NCBI GenBank assembly: GCA_014584395.1
Contig: JACTMY010000020.1
Coordinates: 168,631 to 232,630, forward strand
Origin: Planctomycetota bacterium
GTDB taxonomy: Bacteria > Planctomycetota > Planctomycetia > Gemmatales > HRBIN36
Direction of reading: 5' to 3'
DNA length: 64,000 bases
In this document: piece by piece, positions 1-12,867 of the stretch
How the letters are laid out: each line of letters starts with the position of its first letter
How positions within the stretch are numbered: the stretch's first letter is position 1
Position numbers and translations under genes: made by a program
The notes under the pieces: model-generated
What the model was told of the DNA's origin: nothing
Database searches by the model: none
What the model saw: only the letters and a program-made list of their open reading frames with translations

Positions 1-231
1 GTGGTGCGGTATCGCAATAGCCAGGGGCAGGAATTCGCCACCCCGGTTCTCGACATCCTCACCCAGGTGGTTACGCACGGGCCGTATCACCGTGGGCAAA
101 TCGCCAGGGTCATCGGTCGCGGAGGAGGCGTGGCGGTCAACACGGACTTCATCACTTTCGCACGTGAAGTCGAACCCTTGGCCGAAGGAAACGCCGAGCG
201 AGGCGCTGCACCGAACGCGGCGGGGCAATGA
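1..231 (+). CDS. DinB-family protein, C-terminal part (truncated by window edge)
   Basis: ORF open at the left edge; contains 'ILTQVVTHGPYHRGQIARVI', typical of the DinB C-terminal metal-site helix (HxxxHRGQ). Confidence 0.7.
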   Translation: MVRYRNSQGQEFATPVLDILTQVVTHGPYHRGQIARVIGRGGGVAVNTDFITFAREVEPLAEGNAERGAAPNAAGQ

Positions 232-322
232 ACGTTTTCGTGATTGGTAGCTCTCCGCGGCTCCGCCGCTGCGATGCTTGGTTGTTCCGCACCTTCGTGG
301 GAAGGCTGCCAGGGGAGAAGTG

Positions 323-1000
323 ATGAACACCCAGGAGATTCTGACGACGCTCAAGCAGCTCGGGAAGCCGCAGACGGCTGCGATCTACCAGCGTTACGGG
401 ACGGGGCACAACGTCTTTGGCGTGCTGACTTCGGAGATTGCCAAGCTTCAGAAAAAGATCAAGGTTGACCATGCGCTCGCTTTGGAACTTTGGAAGACGG
501 GAAACGCCGAGGCGCGTGTGCTGGCTCTCCTGATCACCGATTCGGAGAAGCTGACCCGGGCCGATGCGGACCGCCTGGTCAAGGATGGGCCGGTCCGCTT
601 CCTGGGCTGTTATCTGTCCGCTCTCGTTGCCCGCAGCCCGATCGCCGAGAAGACGATGCACGCCTGGATGAAGTCGCCGGGGGAGCATTTCCGCGAGATG
701 GGTTATGGCATTTTCGCCGTGCGCCTGAAGGACGACCCCGACGCGATCACCGACGCGGAGGCTGCAGCGACGCTGGCGGTGATCGAGAAGGAGATCCACC
801 GCGCGCCTAACTGGGTGCGGTATGCGATGAACAACGCACTGATCGCAATCGGCGTCTTTAAGCCAACCCTCCGCGCCAAAGCCATTGAAGCGGCGAAGCG
901 CATCGGCAAGGTCGAGGTCGACCATGGAGAGACGAACTGCAAGACGCCAGACGCCGCGCCCTACATCGAAAAGGCGGCGAAGCGGAAGCGCTGCCCGTGA
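323..1000 (+). CDS. DNA alkylation repair protein (AlkD-like HEAT repeat)
   Basis: MNTQEILTTLKQLGKPQTAAIYQRYGTGHNVFGVLTSEIAKLQKKIK...ALELWKTGNAEARVLALLI pattern; start chosen at internal ATG with upstream GGGGAGAAG. Confidence 0.75.
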   Translation: MNTQEILTTLKQLGKPQTAAIYQRYGTGHNVFGVLTSEIAKLQKKIKVDHALALELWKTGNAEARVLALLITDSEKLTRADADRLVKDGPVRFLGCYLSALVARSPIAEKTMHAWMKSPGEHFREMGYGIFAVRLKDDPDAITDAEAAATLAVIEKEIHRAPNWVRYAMNNALIAIGVFKPTLRAKAIEAAKRIGKVEVDHGETNCKTPDAAPYIEKAAKRKRCP

Positions 1001-1182
1001 CGGCGATGGTTCAGCAGCGGGCAACGTCGGTGATGCGGTCTGGATCGACTTGATGGGCATTTTCCTCGTGGGGGGATGAAGTTTGAGCTTGTGAAAATGA
1101 ACAAGCAACCACCCCCCACGGCTAGGATGGATGCTTTCGGCGGCGCATGGGATTCCTGCATTTCTCTTGGGAGGGTTTTGGC

Positions 1183-1443
1183 ATGGGCATCTTCGCATGG
1201 ATCATCTTCGGGCTGATCGCTGGCGCCTTGGCGAAGTTCATCATGCCGGGCCGGCAGGGGGGAGGCATCATCCTCACCGCCATTCTCGGCATCGTGGGAG
1301 CGGTCGTTGGGGGCTTCATCGGCACCAACGTGCTCGGCTTCGGGGACATTAGCGGGTTCGACCTGCGGAGCATGGCCATTGCGGTCGGCGGCGCTTTAGT
1401 CGTTCTGTTCGTGTACGGGTTGGTCACACGCAGCCGCGGCTGA
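1183..1443 (+). CDS. GlsB/YeaQ/YmgE family stress-response membrane protein
   Basis: MGIFAWIIFGLIAGALAKFIMPGRQGGGIILTAILGIVGAVVGGFIG; characteristic transglycosylase-associated (GlsB) membrane protein. Confidence 0.9.
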   Translation: MGIFAWIIFGLIAGALAKFIMPGRQGGGIILTAILGIVGAVVGGFIGTNVLGFGDISGFDLRSMAIAVGGALVVLFVYGLVTRSRG

Positions 1444-1658
1444 TCGATGGTCCGAGGAAGAAGTCGTAGATGGCAAACACCGGAGCAAGCCGTGTCGGGC
1501 ACATCCCGATTAACCTTGCCCTTCTGCGCGATGCGGGCACCCTTGTTGATGACAGTCTTTTAGATGCTGCCGGGAGGAGCGGCCGGCAGCAACCGGGCCA
1601 GAACTTGGGTTTGCTTTGCTACAATGTGACTAAAGGCATTCGCGGCGGGGGGAACGAT

Positions 1659-2849
1659 ATGCTCACCTTTCCCATCTACCTCGACCATCACGCCACGACT
1701 CGGACCGATCCCCGGGTGCTCGAGGCGATGCTGCCCTATTTCACCGAACAGTACGGCAACGCCTCGAGCGTCAATCATGCTTTTGGCGAACAGGCGCAGG
1801 CCGCCGTCGATGCCGCCCGGCATCAGGTCGCCCTGCTTCTCAATGCCCATCACCGGGACATCCTCTTCACGTGCGGGGCAACCGAGAGCAACAACACGGC
1901 GATCAAGGGCGTGGCCGAAGCTTATCGCCACAAGGGCCGGCATCTCATCACCGTGGCGACCGAGCATCCCTCCGTCCTCGGACCCTGCGAACATCTGGAA
2001 CGGCAAGGCTGGACGATCACGATCCTGCCCGTGGATGAGTTTGGCCGCGTCGCGGCCGCCCAGGTTGAAGACGCCTTGCGGCCCGAAACGGTGCTCGTCA
2101 GCGTCATGCTCGCCAACAACGAAGTCGGCACCCTCCAGCCCCTGGCGGAGATCGGCGCCGTTTGCAAAAAGCACAACGTGCTGCTGCACTCCGACGCCAC
2201 CCAGGCCGTCGGTAAAATCCCCGTGGACGTGCAACAACTGCAGGTCGATCTGCTGAGTCTGTCGGCCCACAAATTTCACGGACCCAAGGGCGTGGGCGCC
2301 CTGTACCTGCGCCGCAAGGAGCCGCGCGTCCGGCTCGAACCGCTCCTGCACGGCGGCGGCCAGGAGCGTCAACTCCGCTCCGGAACGCTCAACACGCCGG
2401 GCATCGTCGGTCTGGGGAAAGCGTGTGAGATCGCCCGGGAAGAGATGGCGGAGGAAGCGGCGCGGGTCGCGGCCCTGCGCGATCGGCTCTATCGCGGCTT
2501 GCTCGACCGCGTCCCCGACCTCTACCTCAACGGCCATCCGACCGAGCGTCTGCCGGGCAATCTGAACGTCAGCATCGGCTACGTCCAGGGCGAGGCGCTG
2601 CTGTTGTCCTTGCCGAGCCTGGCCCTGAGTTCGGGGGCCGCCTGCGCGACGAAGAGCAACGAACCCAGCCCCGTCCTCCGAGCCATGGGGCGCAGCGACG
2701 AACTGGCCGACGCCAGTCTCCGCTTTGGCCTCGGTCGTTTCAACACCCAGGAGGAGATCGACTTCGTCCTGGAAGAACTGCCCAAACAGATCGAAAAACT
2801 GCGCCTCCTCAGCGCCGCCTGGCAAGGCCGCACCCCGCACCCGGTGTAG
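1659..2849 (+). CDS. cysteine desulfurase (NifS/IscS-like)
   Basis: MLTFPIYLDHHATTRTDPRVLEAMLPYF...SLSAHKFHGPKGVGALYLR (PLP Lys) and SSGAACATKSNEPSPVLRAMG (catalytic Cys). Confidence 0.93.
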   Translation: MLTFPIYLDHHATTRTDPRVLEAMLPYFTEQYGNASSVNHAFGEQAQAAVDAARHQVALLLNAHHRDILFTCGATESNNTAIKGVAEAYRHKGRHLITVATEHPSVLGPCEHLERQGWTITILPVDEFGRVAAAQVEDALRPETVLVSVMLANNEVGTLQPLAEIGAVCKKHNVLLHSDATQAVGKIPVDVQQLQVDLLSLSAHKFHGPKGVGALYLRRKEPRVRLEPLLHGGGQERQLRSGTLNTPGIVGLGKACEIAREEMAEEAARVAALRDRLYRGLLDRVPDLYLNGHPTERLPGNLNVSIGYVQGEALLLSLPSLALSSGAACATKSNEPSPVLRAMGRSDELADASLRFGLGRFNTQEEIDFVLEELPKQIEKLRLLSAAWQGRTPHPV

Positions 2850-2902
2850 AAATTTGCGGCTATGTGTCTTGCTAAATCCTGCCAGCCAACCTGCTCCCGC
2901 GC

Positions 2903-3562
2903 TCAGCCGAGGCGGCGGCCGAGTTGGGCCGCGAAGGCGTCCCGGTCGATGGCGGCGAACCGCACCTGATCGCCGACGCGGAGCGGATAATCATCCGCTT
3001 CGACGTCCACGATGCGGCAAGGCGTGCGGCCGATGAGGTGCCAGCCCCCTGGCGTGGGCAGCGGGTAGATGCCCGATTGCGTCCCGGCCAGGCCGATGCT
3101 GCCCGGCTCGACGCGCGTCCGCGGCTGCGCCATCCGGGGCATGCCTTGCAGAGACGCGGGCAGGTAACCCAAATAGGGGAACCCGGGACTGAAACCGATG
3201 GCGTAGACCGTGAACAGCGTCGCCTGGTGAAACTCTGCCAGCTCCCGCGGCGTCAACTTGAGATGAGCACAAACGGCTTGGGTGTCCAGTCCCAGATCAT
3301 AACAGCAGGGCACCGTCCAGAGCCGGCCCACGGGGAGCGCGGTCGAGGACGACGGCCAAGCGCGGACCTGGGCCGCGGCGGAGGACCAGTCGATTTGCAG
3401 CGGGTCGAAGTAAAGGGCCACGCTGGCGTAAGCGGCGACGACGTCGATGAGCCAAGGCGGCGCGAGGGTTCGCGACTGGTTCGCCAATTGCCAGGCCGCG
3501 GGTTCATCGTGGCAGGTGATGAGCAGGGCCTGATCGCCCAACGGTTCGATGTGCAGGGGCAT
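2903..3562 (-). CDS. pxpB: 5-oxoprolinase subunit B / KipI-type carboxyltransferase domain protein
   Basis: MPLHIEPLGDQALLI...FTVYAIGFSPGFPYLGYLP...RTRVEPGSIGLAGTQSGIYPLPTPGGWHLIGRTP motifs of PxpB/KipI. Confidence 0.9.
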   Translation of the reverse strand: MPLHIEPLGDQALLITCHDEPAAWQLANQSRTLAPPWLIDVVAAYASVALYFDPLQIDWSSAAAQVRAWPSSSTALPVGRLWTVPCCYDLGLDTQAVCAHLKLTPRELAEFHQATLFTVYAIGFSPGFPYLGYLPASLQGMPRMAQPRTRVEPGSIGLAGTQSGIYPLPTPGGWHLIGRTPCRIVDVEADDYPLRVGDQVRFAAIDRDAFAAQLGRRLG

Positions 3563-3651
3563 GGGTTCGAACCTTTCCTCCGGAATGTCGTGGCGATTTT
3601 TAGACGGTCTTTTTGGGCATGGGTAGGCCCCTTTTGTTCGGAAGCGGGAAA

Positions 3652-4731
3652 TTACACCACCTCGCGGGCCGTGGTAAGGCGCATGATTTCCTGGGCGATG
3701 AGGTGGACGCGGTCACCCAGCCCCAGGAAGCGCGGGTCCTTGACCGGGGCGCGGGTGTATTGCTGATGCAGCCTCTGCAGGATGACGGCTAATTTGTACA
3801 TGCCGAAACAGCGGGCAAAGCGCCAATGATTCAGGGGCATGGGGTTCCGTTCGAGGTAATGCTCCAAAAACTGGCGGCGCGTCAGAGCGCCGGGCAAGGC
3901 CGTCGGCCCCATGAGAAAGGCGGGGAGCAGGTCCGGGTCGTCCGCCTCGACCCAATAGGCAAAGGTGGTGCCCAAGTCGATGAGCGGATGCCCCAGCGCG
4001 GCCCGTTCCCAATCGAACACACAAACGATCCGGCTCGGATCCTCCGCATCCACCTGAAGGTGATCGAACTTGAATCCCAGATGGAGCAATCGGGGCTGCT
4101 CGGGATCGGGGGGCACATGTTTGCGCAGCCACTGGCCGGCCAGGTTCATGGCGTCGATCTCGCGGGATTGTGCCTGTTCATAGCGGCGAATCCATTGGTT
4201 GAGCAGGAACGAATGCTGGCTGCTTTGGCGATCCGCATCCTCGAAACCCAGGCTCAGGGGATCAAGCTGATGCAGTTGTGCCATGACCTCGACGAAGCGG
4301 ATTGACAGCCGCTGCATGACCGGAGCGGTCAGATCGAGATCGAGGGGAATGGCTTGGCGGATGACGCGGCCGGGCCGGGATTCGAGGATGCAGAAGGCAT
4401 GGCCGATGATCGACTCATCCGGGCAGAAAAGGAACGGGCGCGGGGCCAGGGCAAAGTCGCGCCAGAGTTTGGCGAGGTAGCGATATTCCCGGCCGACGTC
4501 GTGGCTGATGACGTTCGCCTGGCTGATGGCGGGGCGGCGGAGGATGTATTCCTTCTGGCCGTCCAGACCGCAGAAGAGCCTATAGGAGCGTGAATTTTCG
4601 CCGGACGGCAGCAACTCCCAGCGCAGCGGCGGCTGGTAGCCAGGCAGGCTCCGATGAAGATGTTCCGATAAGCGGCGCAGGCATTCTTTCTCATCGGTGG
4701 GCGGAGGGAGCGTGCGCTTGGACCGACTCAT
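3652..4731 (-). CDS. phosphotransferase family protein (APH-fold)
   Basis: LLHLGFKFDHLQVD...VCVFDWERAALGHPLIDLGTTFAYW resembles APH/ACAD10-type kinases (catalytic-loop/DFDWE-like motif). Confidence 0.8.
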   Translation of the reverse strand: MSRSKRTLPPPTDEKECLRRLSEHLHRSLPGYQPPLRWELLPSGENSRSYRLFCGLDGQKEYILRRPAISQANVISHDVGREYRYLAKLWRDFALAPRPFLFCPDESIIGHAFCILESRPGRVIRQAIPLDLDLTAPVMQRLSIRFVEVMAQLHQLDPLSLGFEDADRQSSQHSFLLNQWIRRYEQAQSREIDAMNLAGQWLRKHVPPDPEQPRLLHLGFKFDHLQVDAEDPSRIVCVFDWERAALGHPLIDLGTTFAYWVEADDPDLLPAFLMGPTALPGALTRRQFLEHYLERNPMPLNHWRFARCFGMYKLAVILQRLHQQYTRAPVKDPRFLGLGDRVHLIAQEIMRLTTAREVV

Positions 4732-4863
4732 TCAACCTGGCTCCAGGCGGTGCGGGAGAGAGCTTGGAGTAGCATAGCATGGGAGCGGCTGAATGCCAGG
4801 AGAAAGAACCCAGCACCGTATGCCGACAGGGAGGGCGCGGATGAGCGGGGTGAAAGGTGCCGC

Positions 4864-5388
4864 CTAGGGTTGGATGACCCCGCACAGGGGCGGGTCCCAC
4901 GGCAGTTGGCGGTGCTGCTCGACCCAGCGATCGAACGCTTCGGCCAGGTGCGGCGGCAACGGCGAGGAGCGGCGCACGGTAAGGTCCACGTGGGTAGCCA
5001 GGTATTCGCAGGTGGCGGAGAGCCGTTGATCCGCGTCCACGAGGAGGAAGTGCATGAAATGGAGCCGCTTGACGGAGCGGCCCAGGGCGCGGGTGTAGAG
5101 GGAAACGCTTTCACCGACGTGCAGCTCGGCCAGGTAGCGGGTATGCTGGGTCAGGGCGAAGCAGCCGGAGCGGGCCTGGTGGAAATAGTCGGCGCCAAAG
5201 CCAAAAGAATCGAAGAAGGAAAACGTGGCGCGATCAAACAAATGGGTGTACCACATGACGTTCATGTGCCCCATCTCATCCTGATAATTTTCCGGGATTG
5301 TAGCTTGCCAAGTTCGCGGCAGTGTGAGAATATCCACCTGATTCACCCTGATGATGGTCACACCTGAACAGGAAGGGACTATAGGCAT
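4864..5388 (-). CDS. acyl-CoA thioesterase (hotdog fold)
   Basis: ENYQDEMGHMNVMWYTHLFDRATFSFFDSFG...TRYLAELHVGESVSLYTRALG; 4HBT-like. Internal start chosen. Confidence 0.75.
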   Translation of the reverse strand: MPIVPSCSGVTIIRVNQVDILTLPRTWQATIPENYQDEMGHMNVMWYTHLFDRATFSFFDSFGFGADYFHQARSGCFALTQHTRYLAELHVGESVSLYTRALGRSVKRLHFMHFLLVDADQRLSATCEYLATHVDLTVRRSSPLPPHLAEAFDRWVEQHRQLPWDPPLCGVIQP

Positions 5389-5469
5389 GGGAGAGTCTAT
5401 CAAGCCCTGCACCTTTTTCAGGTTAAAGTCAAGGTTTGTGAAAAAGTGAAGAGCCATTTCCATATTTAC

Positions 5470-5498
5470 TTGACAAATCATGAAAAAGAAACTGTAGT
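5470..5498 (+). promoter_or_regulatory. candidate sigma70-like promoter upstream of TadE-like genes
   Basis: TTGACA, 17-nt spacer, TGTAGT; about 77 nt upstream of the ATG at 5575. Confidence 0.35.
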
Positions 5499-5574
5499 TA
5501 GGTATGGGATTGTCGGCCAGGGAACGCCCGAGGTCCGCCTTTTTCAAGCATCATCGGCTCAAAAGGAGCACGAC

Positions 5575-6090
5575 ATGGTTCGTCATCGAGGTCGCCGAGT
5601 TGGGAAAAAAGCTCGGCGCGGAGCGGCCTTGGTAGAATTGACCGTCTGCATGCCGATCTTGATCACACTGCTTCTGGGCGTGTGGGACATCGGCAAATTG
5701 CTGCAACAGCAGCAGATCGTGGCCAATGCCGTGCGCGAAGCGGGCCGGCAAGCATCCACGGGACAGTTAACACGCTCACAGACGGAAGCTGTCGCCAGAC
5801 AATATCTTGTAGAATCAGGATTGCGGATCACCGATCCGGTCACGGGGACGCCGAACGTCACCACCGCCTCGGCGAATTTGACGTCGGGCAACGATTTCAC
5901 GAATTCGGCCCAGCAAGATGAATTGATGGTGCGCCTGGAATATCCCTACAAAAACAACCGCTGGAACGTGCTCCAGTTTTTCTTCAGTTCGGAACTGCGG
6001 CAACGGGTAGAATACACCTGGCGCAACATGGCGGATAAGCCGATTACGGTCGATACCTCCATTCCGCTGCGACCCAAGACTTGGAATTAG
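5575..6090 (+). CDS. TadE/TadG-family pilus-assembly-like protein
   Basis: RRGAALVELTVCMPILITLLLGVWDIGKLLQQQQIVANAVREAGRQAS; TadE-like N-terminal TM with E. Confidence 0.88.
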   Translation: MVRHRGRRVGKKARRGAALVELTVCMPILITLLLGVWDIGKLLQQQQIVANAVREAGRQASTGQLTRSQTEAVARQYLVESGLRITDPVTGTPNVTTASANLTSGNDFTNSAQQDELMVRLEYPYKNNRWNVLQFFFSSELRQRVEYTWRNMADKPITVDTSIPLRPKTWN

Positions 6091-6128
6091 GGCGGCGCGA
6101 ACGCCAAGCCGCCAGAGGAGTTCCACTT

Positions 6129-6635
6129 ATGCTCGTTCGACCACGATCCACCAGTCAGCAGCGCCGGGGGACGGCGTCCGTCGAGTTCGCCGTCGGCTCG
6201 GCCGTTTTCTTCTTCGTCCTCTTCGGCGTCATTGAATACGCCCGCTTTGTGACGATGTACAATGTCTTGGAAAACGCGACCCGCGAAACGGCTCGTTTCG
6301 CCATCGTCAACACGCACTTGGATTATTCCGGACTGTACAATGGTCCGGCCTACAACAAAGACACGCGGATCGACGCCCATCTGCGGCATTATCTGTCGCA
6401 ATTGCGGGACGTTTATCAAAATCTCGACGTGACCGTGACCTCCTTCATTGGCAGGCCGGTCGAAGCGGGGGAAGTTTATGGTCAGCCCCGGCCCAATTGG
6501 CTTGAGGCCCGGGTCAATGACATCATCGCCATCGAAGCCACCGCGGATTTTCAGCCGGTGTTGCCCAACTTTTTGCTCATGGGCAACAACATCCGCATCC
6601 GTTGTCGTTCCTGCATGTTTAGCGAGGCCAATTAA
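6129..6635 (+). CDS. TadE-family protein
   Basis: RRGTASVEFAVGSAVFFFVLFGVIEYARFVTMYNVLENATRETARFA; second TadE-like protein. Confidence 0.88.
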   Translation: MLVRPRSTSQQRRGTASVEFAVGSAVFFFVLFGVIEYARFVTMYNVLENATRETARFAIVNTHLDYSGLYNGPAYNKDTRIDAHLRHYLSQLRDVYQNLDVTVTSFIGRPVEAGEVYGQPRPNWLEARVNDIIAIEATADFQPVLPNFLLMGNNIRIRCRSCMFSEAN

Positions 6636-6721
6636 ATGCCTGCCCTTCGGGGGGAGGCGCTTCATCATCCCAGGGTTTCATGGTTCGCGGCTGTCAACAC
6701 GATCATTCGGGAGAAGGAAAC

Positions 6722-9907
<3,186 letters not shown>

Positions 9908-9999
9908 GATGGCAAACGTGAACCCCCCAAGGGAGCGGAGGCAGTGACCATCCGCTCCCTCTCTATTTCCGGCATTCGTCCTGCTCCCATGGAGCCGCC

Positions 10000-10758
10000 A
10001 TGCCCCCAATGGTCGAATTCGCCCAGGCCGGCAAGGATTATCTGGTTGGCTTTCCTTTTCCGCGGCCGTTTGTCGCCGTCGCCCAGGTTTCTTTCCAGAT
10101 CGAGCCGGGCGAAGTGTTTGGCCTGGTCGGCCCCAACCGCGCGGGCAAGACCACGCTGATCAAGATGCTGCTCAATTTGTGCCGGATCACGCGCGGCGAG
10201 GTTCGACGCTTCGGCGAGCCGGCCCGCGTGCGGCGGACGTTGAGCCGGGTCGGCTACATGCATGAAAACCAGGCCTTTCCGAAATACCTGACGCCGCTGT
10301 CGCTGCTCGAATACTACGGCACGCTGACCCGGCTGCCCGCGGCTGCGATCCAGGAGCGGAGTTACAAGCTTGTCGAGCAGGTGGGGTTGGCCGACCGCCG
10401 GCAGGACATCCTCGCGCGCTTCAGCAAGGGCATGGTGCAGCGGTTGGCTTTGGCCCAGGCCCTGCTCAACGATCCCGACCTGCTTGTCCTGGACGAACCC
10501 ATGGAGGGGTTGGACCTCTCCGCTCGGAAGATGCTCCATGGGATCGTCAAGGAGCGCCGGCGGCAGGGCAAGTCGGTTTTGCTGGTGTCGCATTCGACCC
10601 ACGACGTCGATCAGCTTTGCGACCGGATCGGCATCATGCTCGGCGGCCAGTTGGCTTACCTGGGGAGTCTGGCGGCGTTCAAGCAAGATCCGCAAACGAA
10701 GCAACCCCGTTCGTTCGAAGCGGCGCTGCACGACTTGTACGATCGCTCGGCCTCATAG
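10000..10758 (+). CDS. ABC transporter ATP-binding protein
   Basis: Walker A GPNRAGKTT, signature region FSKGMVQRLALAQALL, Walker B LLVLDEPMEGLD. Confidence 0.95.
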   Translation: MPPMVEFAQAGKDYLVGFPFPRPFVAVAQVSFQIEPGEVFGLVGPNRAGKTTLIKMLLNLCRITRGEVRRFGEPARVRRTLSRVGYMHENQAFPKYLTPLSLLEYYGTLTRLPAAAIQERSYKLVEQVGLADRRQDILARFSKGMVQRLALAQALLNDPDLLVLDEPMEGLDLSARKMLHGIVKERRRQGKSVLLVSHSTHDVDQLCDRIGIMLGGQLAYLGSLAAFKQDPQTKQPRSFEAALHDLYDRSAS

Positions 10759-10770
10759 GATGAACGCTCC

Positions 10771-11754
10771 ATGATCGCGGTGTTTCGCAGTTTGATCGTC
10801 GATACGTTTCGTCAATCGCTGGCGTCGCGCATCTTCTGGGTGATGCTGGCGGTGAGCGGCTTGTGCACGCTGTTCTGTCTGAGCGTGGGGTTCATCAACG
10901 TCCCCGTCAAGGCGGGCGAAGGCTTGCCCCAAGCCGATCCGCTGGCCGATCCGGTCAAGGCCGAGGCCGCGGGGCTGGACGTCTTCGGCGGCGAGATCAC
11001 GTATGGCTTCGGCGTGATCCGCATGCAGGTGGACCGGGATCGGCAGAACGCGGTGCAGTTCATCCTGGCCGTGCTGGCGGGGTTGGTGGCGGGATCGCTC
11101 GGCTTGCTGCTCACCCTGGTCTGGACGGCGGGTTTTTTCCCATCCTTCCTGGAGCCGAGCGCGGCGTCGGTGCTCTTGGCCAAGCCGATTCACCGCTGGC
11201 AGTTGCTCCTGGGCAAGTTCGTCGGGCTGCTGGTTTTCGTGGCCCTGCACGCGGCGGTGTTCGTCTTGGGCACATGGCTCGCACTGGGCGTGAAGAGCGG
11301 CGTGTGGGTCCCCGCTTATCTGTGGTGCGTGCCCATGCTCGTGCTGCAGTTCGCCGTCTTTGCCAGCGTCTCCGTCCTCTTGGCCGTGGTGACGCGGAGC
11401 ACGGTGGTGTGCGTGTTCGGGTCGATCCTCTTTTGGATGGTCTGCTGGGCCATCAATTATGGCCGGCACAAGGTCTACGCCGTGCCGGAACTGCGGGCGG
11501 CAGTCTCGGTGCAAATGGTCAACGCGGGTTATTGGGTCATGCCCAAGCCGGTGGATTTCGGCATGCTCTTTTTCGACGCCATCGGCGCACACAATTACTT
11601 TGCCGAGGCGGTGGATCTGAAGCCCATCCGCCAGGAAGAAAAGGCGACCAAGCAAACCTGGCAGCGACCGACGTTGGCGCTGGTCACGTCGCTTTTGTTT
11701 TCGTTGGGCATCCTCGGGCTGGCCATGTATCAATTTCGCCACACGGATTATTGA
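10771..11754 (+). CDS. ABC-2 type transporter permease
   Basis: Multiple hydrophobic TM segments, immediately downstream of the ATPase. Confidence 0.85.
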   Translation: MIAVFRSLIVDTFRQSLASRIFWVMLAVSGLCTLFCLSVGFINVPVKAGEGLPQADPLADPVKAEAAGLDVFGGEITYGFGVIRMQVDRDRQNAVQFILAVLAGLVAGSLGLLLTLVWTAGFFPSFLEPSAASVLLAKPIHRWQLLLGKFVGLLVFVALHAAVFVLGTWLALGVKSGVWVPAYLWCVPMLVLQFAVFASVSVLLAVVTRSTVVCVFGSILFWMVCWAINYGRHKVYAVPELRAAVSVQMVNAGYWVMPKPVDFGMLFFDAIGAHNYFAEAVDLKPIRQEEKATKQTWQRPTLALVTSLLFSLGILGLAMYQFRHTDY

Positions 11755-11820
11755 CCTTCGTTGCTGACGCCGCTGCGGGCAGCGCGGCTGTGACATCCTC
11801 TTTCCTTGTGTGAGCATCCC

Positions 11821-12867
11821 ATGATTCATCGACGACAATTTGTCCAAACCACGGCCGGCGCGGTGCTGGCCGGGCTGGCGCCGCGGTTCCACATTGTGGG
11901 CGCTGCTTCGAAATCGGGCACGCGCCAGGTCGTGATCGGCCAAGGCGAACATCGCTACGAATGCCACCACCGCTGGGGCGAGCTGCCCTCGCATCTCCGC
12001 TGGCAAACGACCCATGGCGTGTGCGTCGACCCGGAAGGCCTGATCTACATCACCCATCAGGGATACGGCCCCGACGTCATGGACACGGTGGTGGTGTTCG
12101 ATGCCAAGGGCAAGTTCGTGCGCTCCTTCGGACGGGCCTATCATCAAGGGGGCCACGGCATCGATCTCTGCGTGGAAGGTTCCGAAGCCTTTCTCTACCT
12201 GTGCGACATCCATCAAAGGCAAGTCATCAAGACCACCCTCGCCGGCGAGGAGGTTTGGAAGAAAAGCTATCCCGCCGAGTCCAAGGTTTATGCAGAGGCC
12301 AAGGGTTACCGCCCGACCAATCTGGCCTTTGCTCCCGACGGCGGCTTCTACGTGGCCGACGGTTACGGCTCCCATTTCATTCATCAGTACAACGCTGCGG
12401 GGCAATGGGTCCGAGCCTGGGGCGGCAAGGGGAATCAACCCGGCAAGCTCTCCACGCCGCACGGCATCTGGCTCGATGATCGGCCTGGCCGCGAGCCGAG
12501 CCTGATCGTGGCGGACCGCGCCAACGCCCGGCTGCAATACTTCAGCCTGAAGGGCGAATTCCTGAGCGAGTCTCGGGACGTGCTTTTTCCCGCTCACTTC
12601 GATATTCGCGGAGACGTGTTGCTGGTTCCCGATTTGCATGCCCGGGTGTCGCTGTTCGACAAGGACAACCGGGTGATCGTGCACTTGGGGGACGACCCGG
12701 ATTGGATCGCCGAGGTAAAGAAGTTCAAAATCCGCACGCAGCCCAGCGAGTGGGTGGAGGGCAAATTCGTACACCCGCATGACGCCTGTTTCGATCGGGC
12801 GGGGAATCTGTTCGTGGTGGAATGGGTGCAAACGGGGCGGGTTAGCTTTCTGCGCCGCGTGAGTTGA
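11821..12867 (+). CDS. NHL-repeat / 6-bladed beta-propeller protein with Tat-like signal
   Basis: MIHRRQFVQTTAGAVLAGLA leader; repeated VDPEGLIYITHQGYG / APDGGFYVADGYG / HGIWLDD propeller repeats. Confidence 0.82.
   Translation: MIHRRQFVQTTAGAVLAGLAPRFHIVGAASKSGTRQVVIGQGEHRYECHHRWGELPSHLRWQTTHGVCVDPEGLIYITHQGYGPDVMDTVVVFDAKGKFVRSFGRAYHQGGHGIDLCVEGSEAFLYLCDIHQRQVIKTTLAGEEVWKKSYPAESKVYAEAKGYRPTNLAFAPDGGFYVADGYGSHFIHQYNAAGQWVRAWGGKGNQPGKLSTPHGIWLDDRPGREPSLIVADRANARLQYFSLKGEFLSESRDVLFPAHFDIRGDVLLVPDLHARVSLFDKDNRVIVHLGDDPDWIAEVKKFKIRTQPSEWVEGKFVHPHDACFDRAGNLFVVEWVQTGRVSFLRRVS

Noticed and set aside
3652-4731. Aminoglycoside resistance gene
   Set aside because: The APH fold is shared by many kinases; sequence and context fit metabolic (acyl-CoA-linked) phosphotransferases better than resistance enzymes.
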